The notes under the pieces: model-generated
Database searches by the model: none
What the model saw: the letters and a program-made list of their open reading frames with translations, nothing else
What the model was told of the DNA's origin: nothing
Part shown: positions 49,870 through 59,146 of the stretch, piece by piece
Position numbering within the stretch: the first letter of the stretch is position 1
Layout: each line of letters begins with the position of its first letter
Position numbers and translations under genes: made by a program
Assembly: GCF_041146875.1 (NCBI RefSeq)
Contig: NZ_JBFRXP010000003.1
Span: 62,001-126,000, forward strand
Origin: Igneacidithiobacillus sp041146875
GTDB lineage: Bacteria; Pseudomonadota; Gammaproteobacteria; Acidithiobacillales; Acidithiobacillaceae
Direction of reading: 5' to 3'
DNA length: 64,000 nt

Positions 49870-52368
49870 ATGCCGAATTTCAGCCCGCTTGATCTGCGCA
49901 ACATGCTACCTGCACGCTCAGGGCTGGAACTCCAACTTTACCATCAGCTCCTCATCAATGATTTTTCCTCGGTCGGTTTTCGCGATCCGTCTGACATTTG
50001 CAAAGACCCGAACAAGACCAGCATTATTTTTTCTGAAGATGAGAGCGATAACGGAAGTATTTTTATTTTCCAAAAATGTGCGGATGAAAAAATCCTCTTC
50101 ACCCCAAAAGACGATGTTCTTAGCAAAAATTATGAAAGAAGCTTAATCTGCATAGACAGTAAAAATTTTATATCTAGCTTTTTTTCTCAATTTTCAAACA
50201 TAAAAAATGGGGCATTCCTGTTTCAGGCGCCAAGCCTAGTACACTGGAGAAAAAAAAGATTTAACGATCGCGTCCATCTGCAGACAGAAATTCTCATCCG
50301 ACGCAGAAATCTCCAAGTAATCCATGGATGGCTGCGCGACTTTAGTTACACCGGCTTGGGTTTTTTGGTCAACGAAGTCGATCTTGCTGTCGGTGAAATC
50401 GTACTGGTCGAGCTTTCTATCCCTAATTGTGGTGAAATAGAAAGCACTGCCCTCATTGTTAGACGAGAAAACCATTTAAATCGACAATTCGGCCTTCTCG
50501 TTGCGGCGCGGCTACTCCTAACACGGCAACAAGAAGAATACGTGAGAGCCCTTTATTTCTGCGCGCAAGGTAAAGCGGTTACAACCCCACTGAAACTGAT
50601 CTCGCCTATACTTGGCGCCCATGATGAAAGGCGCGTGGATCCAGAGCAAGACCACCACCTTCACCTCACCATCACGGAAGATTCAGAAATGAGCGAACGG
50701 GATTCAGAACCTATGGAAGTTGTTGGATCCAACCCTAAAGCACTACCAATTGGGGTGTCTACTCTCTTAAGCATGACGACTCCCTATCAGGCAAATTTCT
50801 CCTCCGCTCCAGAGGCGAATTGTGCGATGATCGACACAACTACCCAGCTTAGCGAGGAACCCATGACCGATTCGCCGCACACCAGTGCAGATGAAGAAAG
50901 CGCGGAGCAGGGAACGATCAAACCAGGGCTTGCGGGAGACGCGGCAGAGCAGTTGCTCACTCCTTCGCTGCTAGAGATGGAAGGCAACACCCAGCAACGC
51001 CCACCCGATCTGCCACCTCCAGCCGTTATCGCAACACTCGAGCAAGATTTGCCCGAAAAAACGGAGCAACAAGCCCCCGCTACCCCACTTCTCCCACAAA
51101 GCGTTGGACTCTCCCAGGAGATCAAGATGTCAGAAGAGCAGCCTCAGCAAAGTTCGTCTTCACTCGCCGGATTGGTGCCAAGTACTGCGCGGTTTAGCAG
51201 TCCACGTCGAATCAGTGCGCGCATCGATCTAGCGGCGGTACTCTGCAGCAAAGCAGAGGTTCTCACCGAAACAGAAGAATACCGCGATGCCATTGATTAC
51301 TATAGCCAATCCCTGGCGACGGTGAATGAGTTGCCGGAGGCTGATGCTGCCACGCCAAAGGCGCTAGATATTCGTGCTCGCGCCCTCCTTGGCAAGACTC
51401 GGTCAATGTTCGCGCTGGGAGATAGCAATGCCAGCAATGTCGCGGCCGAGGCGATCACTGCTCTCACAAACATACAGCAGGCAGGGAAAATCAGTCGGCC
51501 GCGCTTGGGTATGGACCTTGCCCAGGCCTACATGATTCGTGGTTTAGCCGCAGCTGGACAAGACAGTAACCAGGCTGTTGAGGACTACCAGTCTGCAGAC
51601 AATATACTCAACGGGCTACATGAAAAATTGGCTGAACATGCCCCACTCGAACTCCTGCAACTTAGTGCCCGCCTAGCCCTCTGCATCGGCAATCTGTATG
51701 CGAGCGAGGGAAGTCTAACCGAGTCATTGCCGCACCTAGAGCGAGCTCACGAGTTGAGCGACCATGCCATGCGCAGTATGCCGGAAGAAGCATCGTGGAC
51801 ACTGCAGGTAATCAGTGCCAGCGCCCTGCTCCAGAAAGGCAATATGTTCTTTCAACTGGGGAAAGAAGAAGACGGACAGCGAATTACCGAAGAGGGCATT
51901 GAAAGCTGGCAAAAGATTCGCACGCATTTGGCCGATCAGTTCACCAGTGCCCATTATGCCCAACTTGGGTTTGCACAATTGCAATACGCCAAACTACTCA
52001 GCGCGTTAGGCTTGTATACGCAGGCAGAAACGGTCCTGGCATCGGCACACCCTATATTACAGGAGCTGGAGCACAAGTTCGGCGACGCGCTGCCTCCCCA
52101 TGTACAACAACTAGCCGCCTCTATGCAGCTGCAAGAATCTGAACTAGCTCTGGAGCAGGGGAAACTGGCGCAGGCATCTACGAATGCACAAGGCGTCGTT
52201 GCCACCATGCGCAGCTTGCAGGAACGGCTCGGCAAGCAGTTCAGCTTTGAAATGCGTGAATTGCTCGCCACAGCGCTTCTCGCCCTTGGCAAGATCCATA
52301 GCGCATTGGGCAACAACAAGGCTGCTCTCGAGGCCATGGGCGAGGCCCAACAAATCCTGGCCAACTGA
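49870..52368 (+). CDS. PilZ-TPR protein of unknown function
   Basis: 832 residues. A 120-residue N-terminal part of unknown fold, then a PilZ domain (about 127-225) with the c-di-GMP motifs RKKRFNDR and DFSYTGLGF, a low-complexity Glu/Pro/Ser/Gln linker (about 250-445), and a C-terminal array of TPR-like helices (about 445-830) containing SRARIDLAAVLCSKAEVLTETEEYRDAIDYYSQSLATV-like units. No signal peptide or membrane helix. The 5' 450 bases are clearly AT-rich compared with neighbours. It probably links c-di-GMP to a protein partner via the TPR array. Confidence 0.85.
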   Translation: MPNFSPLDLRNMLPARSGLELQLYHQLLINDFSSVGFRDPSDICKDPNKTSIIFSEDESDNGSIFIFQKCADEKILFTPKDDVLSKNYERSLICIDSKNFISSFFSQFSNIKNGAFLFQAPSLVHWRKKRFNDRVHLQTEILIRRRNLQVIHGWLRDFSYTGLGFLVNEVDLAVGEIVLVELSIPNCGEIESTALIVRRENHLNRQFGLLVAARLLLTRQQEEYVRALYFCAQGKAVTTPLKLISPILGAHDERRVDPEQDHHLHLTITEDSEMSERDSEPMEVVGSNPKALPIGVSTLLSMTTPYQANFSSAPEANCAMIDTTTQLSEEPMTDSPHTSADEESAEQGTIKPGLAGDAAEQLLTPSLLEMEGNTQQRPPDLPPPAVIATLEQDLPEKTEQQAPATPLLPQSVGLSQEIKMSEEQPQQSSSSLAGLVPSTARFSSPRRISARIDLAAVLCSKAEVLTETEEYRDAIDYYSQSLATVNELPEADAATPKALDIRARALLGKTRSMFALGDSNASNVAAEAITALTNIQQAGKISRPRLGMDLAQAYMIRGLAAAGQDSNQAVEDYQSADNILNGLHEKLAEHAPLELLQLSARLALCIGNLYASEGSLTESLPHLERAHELSDHAMRSMPEEASWTLQVISASALLQKGNMFFQLGKEEDGQRITEEGIESWQKIRTHLADQFTSAHYAQLGFAQLQYAKLLSALGLYTQAETVLASAHPILQELEHKFGDALPPHVQQLAASMQLQESELALEQGKLAQASTNAQGVVATMRSLQERLGKQFSFEMRELLATALLALGKIHSALGNNKAALEAMGEAQQILAN

Positions 52369-52421
52369 CGATCCAATGACCGTCGGCAAATTAGCGGCGG
52401 TCACATGCGCATTTCCCAAAA

Positions 52422-53948
52422 ATGAGCTTATCGCTGCGCAACGTCGCCAGGGTAGCTAGCAACACTTTTTTATCGCGACTACTCGGCTTCGCCAGAGATG
52501 TGATTCTTGCGCATCTTTTTGGTGCCGGCATGGCCGCCGATGCCTTCTTTGTTGCCCAACGGCTTCCCAATCTCTTTCGCCGACTATTCGGTGAAGGGGC
52601 ATTCTCGCAAGCGTTCGTGCCGGTGCTCGGAGAGTATGTCCGGGAACGAAGCGAGAAAGAGACGAAAGATTTCGTCGCCGATATTGCCGGCTGGCTTCTT
52701 CTCGCACTACTAATAATCACCGGGTTAGGGGTTTTTGGTGCGGGCATTCTCGTCTATCTACTCGCTCCTGGTTTCGCGCAAGACCCGGCCAAGTACCAAC
52801 TGACTGTTCTCCTCACCCGCATCACCTTCCCTTATCTCCTTCTTGTTTCCCTCGTTGCACTCTCTGGCGGTGTGCTGAACACTTATGGACGCTTTCAGGT
52901 ACCGGCTTTCACCCCGGTATTCCTCAATCTCGGTATCATTGCCGCCGCAATTTTTTGGGCACCCCACATTGCACAGCCAGTAATTGCGGTCGCCTGGGGA
53001 ATGATCTTTGGTGGCATCGCGCAACTTCTTTTTCAAATACCTGCCCTCTATCGTGTCGGCCATTTGCACTGGCCGCGTTTGCGCCGCAGCGATCCCGGAG
53101 TCGCCCGCACTTTACGTCTTCTCGGGCCAGCGGCGTTGGGCGCCTCCGCTGCGCAAATCAATCTTTTCATCAACACCGTATTGGCGTCACTGGTCGGAGC
53201 CAACGTCGTTTCCTATCTCTACTACTCTGATCGTTTGGTGGAATTTCCCTTGGGCGTATTTGGCGTAGCGCTCGGGACCGTTGTCCTTCCCACGCTCACC
53301 CGGCAGAGCAAAACGGCGGAGTTTCCTCGCACGCTGGATTGGGCCTTGCGCTGGACTTGGCTCATCGCTCTGCCCGCTACAGTCGGCTTGATCCTGCTGG
53401 GAAAACCACTCCTGATCACGCTGTTTCGCTATGGCGCCTATAGTGTCCAGGACATGGAGCAAAGCTATCTGAGCCTGTTCGGCTATGGCCTGGGCATTCT
53501 CCCCATCATCGCCGCGCGCGTCTTTGCGCCAGCATTTTACGCACGCCAAGATACCAAAACCCCCATGCGTTTCGGAATCATTAGCGTGGGGATCAATATC
53601 ATCATCAGTCTCATCCTCGCCTGGCCCTTACACCAGCTCGGCCTATCTCTCGCGACAACGATTGCGGCACTAGGAAATGCCACATTGTTGGGCCGTCGTT
53701 TGTGGCGGGACGAGATCTATCGTCCCGGCCCTGGTTGGCGAAATTTTCTGTTGAAAACCAGCATCAGCGCTTTCGCTCTGGGCCTCGGCTTGTTCCTCTT
53801 TCGCGGTTCCACGAGCGAATGGCTGCGCTGGTCCGCAGGCGAACGGATTGCGCACTTGTTACCACTCATCGGCAGCAGTGCCCTACTCTACCTTTTTCTT
53901 CTCTGGGCAATGCGCTTACCAGAACTGCGTCAGTTACGTCGACGCTGA
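52422..53948 (+). CDS. murJ: Lipid II flippase MurJ
   Basis: 508 residues with about 14 membrane helices. The N-terminus (SNTFLSRLLGFARDVILAHLFGAGMAADAFFVAQRLPNLFRRLFGEGAFSQAFVPVL) is diagnostic of MurJ, and includes the conserved Arg residues that contact lipid II. It sits before ribF-ileS-lspA, an order widespread in gammaproteobacteria and relatives. Confidence 0.97.
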   Translation: MSLSLRNVARVASNTFLSRLLGFARDVILAHLFGAGMAADAFFVAQRLPNLFRRLFGEGAFSQAFVPVLGEYVRERSEKETKDFVADIAGWLLLALLIITGLGVFGAGILVYLLAPGFAQDPAKYQLTVLLTRITFPYLLLVSLVALSGGVLNTYGRFQVPAFTPVFLNLGIIAAAIFWAPHIAQPVIAVAWGMIFGGIAQLLFQIPALYRVGHLHWPRLRRSDPGVARTLRLLGPAALGASAAQINLFINTVLASLVGANVVSYLYYSDRLVEFPLGVFGVALGTVVLPTLTRQSKTAEFPRTLDWALRWTWLIALPATVGLILLGKPLLITLFRYGAYSVQDMEQSYLSLFGYGLGILPIIAARVFAPAFYARQDTKTPMRFGIISVGINIIISLILAWPLHQLGLSLATTIAALGNATLLGRRLWRDEIYRPGPGWRNFLLKTSISAFALGLGLFLFRGSTSEWLRWSAGERIAHLLPLIGSSALLYLFLLWAMRLPELRQLRRR

Positions 53949-54003
53949 ACCAGGTATTCGGGTACACTACAGCGGTTTTTGGCCCGGAATTCCGAAATCA
54001 TCC

Positions 54004-54960
54004 ATGACCCAGCCCTTCCGTCTTTACCCGCTGCCTCGGCAAGAGATGGCAATGGCGCAGGCTGTGACCATTGGTAATTTCGATGGCGTCCATTTGGGGC
54101 ACCAACAGCTCCTTGCCAGCATGGCAGGATGCGGCTTGCCGCGAGCCGTTCTCACCTTCGAACCGCTGCCACGCGAACTCTTTCTCGGAACCAAGGCGCC
54201 TAATCGCCTCAGCAGCCTGCGCGAGAAGACCGAGGCGCTGTTGCAGTACGGGGCAGACCAAGCCATCTGCGCTCGTTTTGATTCTGCTCTCGCGGCCTTG
54301 TCGCCGGGGGACTTTGTCGAACAAATCCTGGTACAACGCCTGCACGTTCGCGAGCTCTTTGTTGGTCATGATTTCCGTTTTGGCGCACGGCGCCGTGGCG
54401 ATTTTACCTTACTACAACGGATGGGCAGCAAGCATGGTTTTGTCGTGCATGAGCAGGCGCCATATCTCGTTGATGGACAACGGGTTAGCAGTACTGGCAT
54501 CCGGCAGTTTTTGGAAATGGGCGATCTTGCGCAAGCAGCGCGCTGGCTCGGTCGCCCCTATGCAGTCTGTGGGCGAGTACGTCGCGGCGATCAACTCGGG
54601 CGCGAGTTAGGCTTCCCTACCGCAAATTTACCGTTAGAGTATCGCCCCCTGCCTCTGCGCGGTATCTTCGCTGGCCGACTCTACAGTTCCCTTGGTAACT
54701 GGAATGCCGCTATCAGTATTGGCCTGCGCCCGACTGTCAATGGCAAAAGCCTGGTCCTGGAGGCTCACTGTCTTGATGCCGGTTCCCCCAATCTCTATGG
54801 CCAACAGGTGCGCGTTGAGCTGCTGCACAAGTTGCGGGATGAAGAAAAATACCCCAATCTCGATGTTTTGATTGCCGCCATACAGAACGACGTGCAAAAC
54901 GTACGTCAATTTTTTTCAACGCATATCATCGAAAGCCCATGGACTACAAAAGCACTCTAA
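54004..54960 (+). CDS. ribF: Bifunctional riboflavin kinase/FAD synthetase RibF
   Basis: 318 residues from the ATG at 54004; a longer frame reaches into murJ. The N-terminal FAD synthetase domain has the nucleotidyltransferase mark TIGNFDGVHLGHQQLLA and the C-terminal riboflavin kinase domain has GRELGFPTANLPL. It makes FMN and FAD in the cytosol. Its 3' end overlaps ileS by 22 nt. Confidence 0.96.
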   Translation: MTQPFRLYPLPRQEMAMAQAVTIGNFDGVHLGHQQLLASMAGCGLPRAVLTFEPLPRELFLGTKAPNRLSSLREKTEALLQYGADQAICARFDSALAALSPGDFVEQILVQRLHVRELFVGHDFRFGARRRGDFTLLQRMGSKHGFVVHEQAPYLVDGQRVSSTGIRQFLEMGDLAQAARWLGRPYAVCGRVRRGDQLGRELGFPTANLPLEYRPLPLRGIFAGRLYSSLGNWNAAISIGLRPTVNGKSLVLEAHCLDAGSPNLYGQQVRVELLHKLRDEEKYPNLDVLIAAIQNDVQNVRQFFSTHIIESPWTTKAL

Positions 54961-57746
54961 ATCTTCCCAAAACCGATTTCCCCATGCAGGGCAAGCTGCC
55001 CCAGCGCGAGCCGGAGCATCTGGCGCGCTGGCAGGAGCTGGACCTTTACCAACGTCTTCTGCAGGCTCGTGCTGATGCACCGAGCTTTATTCTTCATGAT
55101 GGCCCGCCTTACGCCAACGGGAAGATCCACATTGGCCATGCCGTCAACAAGGTGCTCAAAGACATCATCAATAAGTCACGCCTGGTGGAAGGTATGCGCG
55201 TTCCTTACGTACCCGGCTGGGACTGCCACGGTCTGCCCATCGAGATTCAGGTCGAAAAAACCCAGGGACGTCCGGGCGAGAAATTGAGTGCCGCAGCCTT
55301 CCGCCAGGCCTGTCGTGACTATGCGGCAGAACAGATCGAGGGGCAAAAGGCCGACTTCATTCGCCTCGGTATCCTTGGCGACTGGGAGCATCCGTACCGT
55401 ACCATGGACTTCACTGCCGAGGCCGACATCCTCCGCGAACTGGGCACACTCACCCTCAAGGGGCAGGTGTATCGCGGTGCCAAGCCTGTGCATTGGTGTG
55501 TGGATTGCGGCAGCGCCTTGGCCGAGGCCGAGGTGGAGTATCGCGATCGTAGTGATCCCTCCATCGACGTGGGTTTCCTCGTTGAAGACGCCAACGATTT
55601 GGCGCAGCGTTTGCACCTTACCAGGCTCGACGCCGAAGCGGAGATCGTAATCTGGACGACCACGCCCTGGACCCTGCCGGCAAACCAGGCGGTGGCCGTA
55701 CACCCTGATTATGAATATGTGCTGCTGCAGGCCGGGTCTCGCTTGCTCGTACTGGCGGCAGATCTGGCGGAATCTGCCCTGGCCCGCTACGGCCATCCCG
55801 CTACGGATCCGCTCGCCACAGTGCGCGGCCGGGCGTTGGAGGGGCTGCGCCTACGCCACCCCTTCCAGACTCGTAGCGTTCCCGTCATTCTTGGTACGCA
55901 TGTAACCCTGGATGCCGGCACTGGCTGCGTGCACACCGCTCCAGCCCACGGCGTAGAGGATTACCTGGTCGCACAAGCCTATCATTTGCCCATCGACAGC
56001 CCGCTGTTAGGCAATGGCCGCTACCGCGACGATCTGGACGACGGGCTTGCCGGGCTATCGACCGCCGAGGCGAATCGTGCCGTACCTGCATTGCTGCATG
56101 AGCGTGGCCGCCTAGTCCATCAGGAAAAACTTGAGCACAGCTATCCCCATTGTTGGCGCCACAAAACTCCCCTGCTCTTTCGCGCCACGCCGCAGTGGTT
56201 TATCAGCATGGAGCGCAACGAACTACGCGCGCAGGCCCTGCAAGCGATCACCCAAACGCGCTGGATTCCTGCCTGGGGCGAAGAGCGCATTGCCGACATG
56301 GTACGCAAGCGCCCCGACTGGTGTATCTCCCGCCAACGCGCCTGGGGCGTGCCAGTGGCCCTCTATGCCTGCGAACAGTGCGGCGAGCCGCTACGCGATG
56401 CTGCCGTCTTCGAGCGCATTGCCGCTGCGGTAGAGAAAGGCGGCGTCGATGCCTGGTTTGCGGGTGCAGACAGCGATTTCCTCGGTGCCACACAGCATCA
56501 CTGTGCCGCCTGCGATCACAGCGAATTTAACAAAGTGCCTGATATTCTCGATGTCTGGTTTGACTCGGGTTCCACCCATGCCTTTGTCCTCGAGCGGCGA
56601 ACGGAACTGCACAGCCCTGCCGACCTGTACCTGGAAGGCGCGGACCAGCATCGCGGCTGGTTCCAGTCATCCTTGCTCGAATCGGTTGCCAGCCGTGGGC
56701 GCGCGCCCTACCAAGCGGTCTTAACGCACGGCTTCACGGTGGATGGCGAAGGCCGCAAGATGAGCAAGTCCGTTGGCAATGTCATCGCGCCGCAGGAAAT
56801 CATCGATCGCTATGGCGCAGACATCCTGCGCCTCTGGGTCGCTTCGGAAGACTACCGCGGCGAGATCCCCATCTCTGATGGTATTCTGCAGCGCTTGGGC
56901 GAGAGCTACCGCCGGATTCGCAATACCGCCCGCTACATCCTCGGCAATACCGCCGACTTCGATCCGCGCAGCGATGCCTTGGATACCAACGCGTTGTTAG
57001 AGATGGATCGCTGGATGCTGAGGCGTTGTGCGGCAGTGCAACAAGAGATCCGTACGGCCTACGAGCAATTCCAGTTTCATCGTGTGGTGCAGGCCATGCA
57101 CAATTTCTGCTCCATCGATCTCGGCGGACTCTATCTGGATGTCCTCAAGGATCGGCTCTACACCACGCAGGCACAATCGCGGGCGCGGCGCTCAGCGCAG
57201 ACGGTGCTCGCCAAAATGCTCGACGCACTTATCGTGTGGATGGCACCTATCCTCAGCTTCACGGCTGAGGAGATTTGGCAACAGCTACCCTGGCGTAGTG
57301 CCGATAGCGTCTTTTTTGCCTGCTATCCGGATTTTGCCGAAACCAGCGATCCCGCCCTGGACGGACGCTGGCAGCGCCTGCTGACCCTGCGCGAGGCGGT
57401 AAATGCTGCGCTCGAGCCCTTGCGGCAAGAGAAGAAAATCGGCTCCGCCCTGGACGCGCAAGTGATATTGCATGCCAATGCCGACTGGCAGGCGCTTCTG
57501 CAACCTATGGCCGCCGAATTACGCTTCCTGCTGCTCTGTTCCGACCTGCAACTGCGAGAGTTGGCTCCAGGGACAGAAGAGATCATTCCTGGCTTGCAGA
57601 TCGCCGTGGCCGCGTATGATGCCACAAAATGTCCCCGCTGCTGGCACCGCCGCGAAGACATCGGCAGCCACGCCGAACATCCAGAGATCTGCGCCCGCTG
57701 TGCAGAGAATGTCGCGGGCACTGGTGAAATGAGGGAGTATTGCTGA
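54939..57746 (+). CDS. ileS: Isoleucyl-tRNA synthetase
   Basis: 935 residues. Class I signature HIGH in PPYANGKIHIGHA (residues 64-67), KMSKS in GRKMSKSVGN (about 606-610), an inserted editing domain (about 200-400), and the C-terminal zinc-binding cysteine pairs CPRCWHRRED and CARCAENV. Bacterial-type, full length. It overlaps ribF and, by 1 nt, lspA. Confidence 0.98.
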   Translation: MDYKSTLNLPKTDFPMQGKLPQREPEHLARWQELDLYQRLLQARADAPSFILHDGPPYANGKIHIGHAVNKVLKDIINKSRLVEGMRVPYVPGWDCHGLPIEIQVEKTQGRPGEKLSAAAFRQACRDYAAEQIEGQKADFIRLGILGDWEHPYRTMDFTAEADILRELGTLTLKGQVYRGAKPVHWCVDCGSALAEAEVEYRDRSDPSIDVGFLVEDANDLAQRLHLTRLDAEAEIVIWTTTPWTLPANQAVAVHPDYEYVLLQAGSRLLVLAADLAESALARYGHPATDPLATVRGRALEGLRLRHPFQTRSVPVILGTHVTLDAGTGCVHTAPAHGVEDYLVAQAYHLPIDSPLLGNGRYRDDLDDGLAGLSTAEANRAVPALLHERGRLVHQEKLEHSYPHCWRHKTPLLFRATPQWFISMERNELRAQALQAITQTRWIPAWGEERIADMVRKRPDWCISRQRAWGVPVALYACEQCGEPLRDAAVFERIAAAVEKGGVDAWFAGADSDFLGATQHHCAACDHSEFNKVPDILDVWFDSGSTHAFVLERRTELHSPADLYLEGADQHRGWFQSSLLESVASRGRAPYQAVLTHGFTVDGEGRKMSKSVGNVIAPQEIIDRYGADILRLWVASEDYRGEIPISDGILQRLGESYRRIRNTARYILGNTADFDPRSDALDTNALLEMDRWMLRRCAAVQQEIRTAYEQFQFHRVVQAMHNFCSIDLGGLYLDVLKDRLYTTQAQSRARRSAQTVLAKMLDALIVWMAPILSFTAEEIWQQLPWRSADSVFFACYPDFAETSDPALDGRWQRLLTLREAVNAALEPLRQEKKIGSALDAQVILHANADWQALLQPMAAELRFLLLCSDLQLRELAPGTEEIIPGLQIAVAAYDATKCPRCWHRREDIGSHAEHPEICARCAENVAGTGEMREYC

Positions 57747-58204
57747 TGCTGCGTTATCTCTGGTTAAGCGTCGTAGTCATCCTTCTCGATCAAGGGGTGA
57801 AACTCTGGCTCAGCCATATCTGGCGGGTTGGACAAGGGATTATCGTCATCCCCGGCATCCTCAACTTTCGTCTCGTACACAATACCGGTGCCGCCTTCAG
57901 TTTTCTTGCCGGTGCTGGGGGTTGGCAGCGTTGGCTGCTGATTGGCATTGCCGTACTCGTTGCGGTAGTGCTCGTCGCTATAATGCGACGCCTGAAACCC
58001 GGAGCGCACTGGACCGCTATTGCCCTCGCCCTGATCCTCGGCGGCGCGCTAGGCAACCTCATTGACCGCATCCGTTTGGGCTACGTAGTGGACTTCATTG
58101 GCGTGCATTGGGGCAATCTCTACTGGCCCTATTTTAACATTGCCGACAGCGCCATCAGTATTGGGGCAGTGATGCTCATCGTGGACGCATTCCGGCGCCG
58201 CTAA
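57746..58204 (+). CDS. lspA: Prolipoprotein signal peptidase LspA
   Basis: 152 residues, four membrane helices. The two catalytic aspartates sit in GNLIDRIRLGYVVDFI and YFNIADSAISIG. The ATG at 57746 overlaps the ileS stop (TGATG), with GGGAG upstream. It processes lipoproteins such as FlgH. Confidence 0.96.
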   Translation: MLRYLWLSVVVILLDQGVKLWLSHIWRVGQGIIVIPGILNFRLVHNTGAAFSFLAGAGGWQRWLLIGIAVLVAVVLVAIMRRLKPGAHWTAIALALILGGALGNLIDRIRLGYVVDFIGVHWGNLYWPYFNIADSAISIGAVMLIVDAFRRR

Positions 58205-58211
58205 CGCTACA

Positions 58212-58231
58212 TTGTCGTGCAAATACGACAA
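58212..58231. repeat. Inverted repeat after lspA
   Basis: TTGTCGT - 6 nt - ACGACAA. A 7-bp arm pair in an otherwise AT-rich 139-nt gap. Weak as a terminator (few GC pairs, only a short T-run 15 nt later), plausible as an operator for the next gene. Confidence 0.4.
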
Positions 58232-58343
58232 ATCTTGGATTTTAGCGCGAGGGATTGTTTTTAACATATTGAATATAATAATGTAATTATTTTGGCCCGA
58301 AAATTGCTAACCATCTACATAGAGATACGAATGAGGTGCAAGC
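58232..58343. other. AT-rich intergenic stretch between lspA and a small gene
   Basis: The bases around 58255-58300 are far richer in A/T than the surroundings and contain TATAAT at 58274-58279. No convincing -35 box lies 16-18 nt upstream. It probably carries the promoter of the small gene starting at 58344. Confidence 0.4.
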
Positions 58344-58547
58344 ATGGACAATCGGGCGAATTTATTGGCAGCTCTACGACGGGTACGGAACTACCCGAGC
58401 TATCATTCCTTTATGGCCACCCAAGAGCGCGAGCGCATCAAACGCGATCTTCAGAAGCGTTTGCTGAGGCTGCGCAATGCCGGGCGGCGCGGAGGCGGCG
58501 GCTTTGCCTTGTTCCGCAAAGCCGTTTTCCATCAGCTTCTGTACTGA
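58344..58547 (+). CDS. Small basic protein, unknown
   Basis: 67 residues, 16 of them Arg or Lys, helical N-terminal half, then a RRGGGGF turn and a hydrophobic end. GAGGTG sits 6 nt before the ATG, and the AT-rich upstream region looks like a promoter, which supports a real gene. No family recognised. Its end lies 5 nt from the convergent thioredoxin-fold gene. Confidence 0.5.
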   Translation: MDNRANLLAALRRVRNYPSYHSFMATQERERIKRDLQKRLLRLRNAGRRGGGGFALFRKAVFHQLLY

Positions 58548-58551
58548 AGGC

Positions 58552-59118
58552 TCACTGCGGCTCGTTACCGGGCCGCCACTTGATACTGCAGCCCATACAG
58601 GGCTGTACATCACTCGGTGATGTTTGACCCGCAAGTACCGCATGTACCGCGGCATCCAGATCCCTGCCAGTTACCGGCGCATCATTTTTGGGCCGAGCAG
58701 CATCAAATTGGCCATGGTAAAAGAGCTTCCCCGCAGCATCGAACAAGAAAATGTCCGGCGTACAAGCAGCGCGAAAGGTCTTGGCCACGCTCTGATCAGC
58801 ATCAAACAAATAGGGAAAGTCATAGCCTGCCCGTGTCGCTTCTGCCGGCATCTTTTCGGGTGCGTCATCGGGATAGGTCTCGGGGTCGTTACTGTTGATC
58901 GCTACCACCGCCAGTCCTTCGTGTTGCCAGCCCTTCGCCAACTCCCCTAACTTGTCAGCAATGTGAATCACGTACGGGCAGTGGTTACAGATAAACAGCA
59001 CCAATAGCGGCCTGCCACTCGCTTGCGTCGTCGACCAGTTGCCCTCCTTGCCACCTACGGGCAGCGTAAAGTCTGGCAACGAGGTACCCAGGGGCAAATC
59101 CAATCCGGTCATAGCCAT
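58552..59118 (-). CDS. Thioredoxin-fold redox protein (AhpC/TSA-like)
   Basis: 188 residues from the ATG at 59118, GAGGAG 9 nt upstream; a far longer frame lacks support. The fold marks are LLVLFICNHCPYVIHIADKLGELA, with the CxxC-like CNHC, and the downstream TPDIFLFDAAGKL. The C-terminal PCMGCSIKWRPGNEP adds a second CxxC. Proteins of this group are cytosolic thiol-redox proteins whose substrates are unknown. Confidence 0.8.
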   Translation of the reverse strand: MAMTGLDLPLGTSLPDFTLPVGGKEGNWSTTQASGRPLLVLFICNHCPYVIHIADKLGELAKGWQHEGLAVVAINSNDPETYPDDAPEKMPAEATRAGYDFPYLFDADQSVAKTFRAACTPDIFLFDAAGKLFYHGQFDAARPKNDAPVTGRDLDAAVHAVLAGQTSPSDVQPCMGCSIKWRPGNEPQ

Positions 59119-59146
59119 CGTTTGCGTCTCCTCTTGCTGTAAAAAT

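Noticed and set aside
53848..54003. N-terminal extension of ribF into murJ
   Set aside because: Conserved RibF sequence begins just after the ATG at 54004; the extra 52 residues are a frame-shifted reading of murJ.
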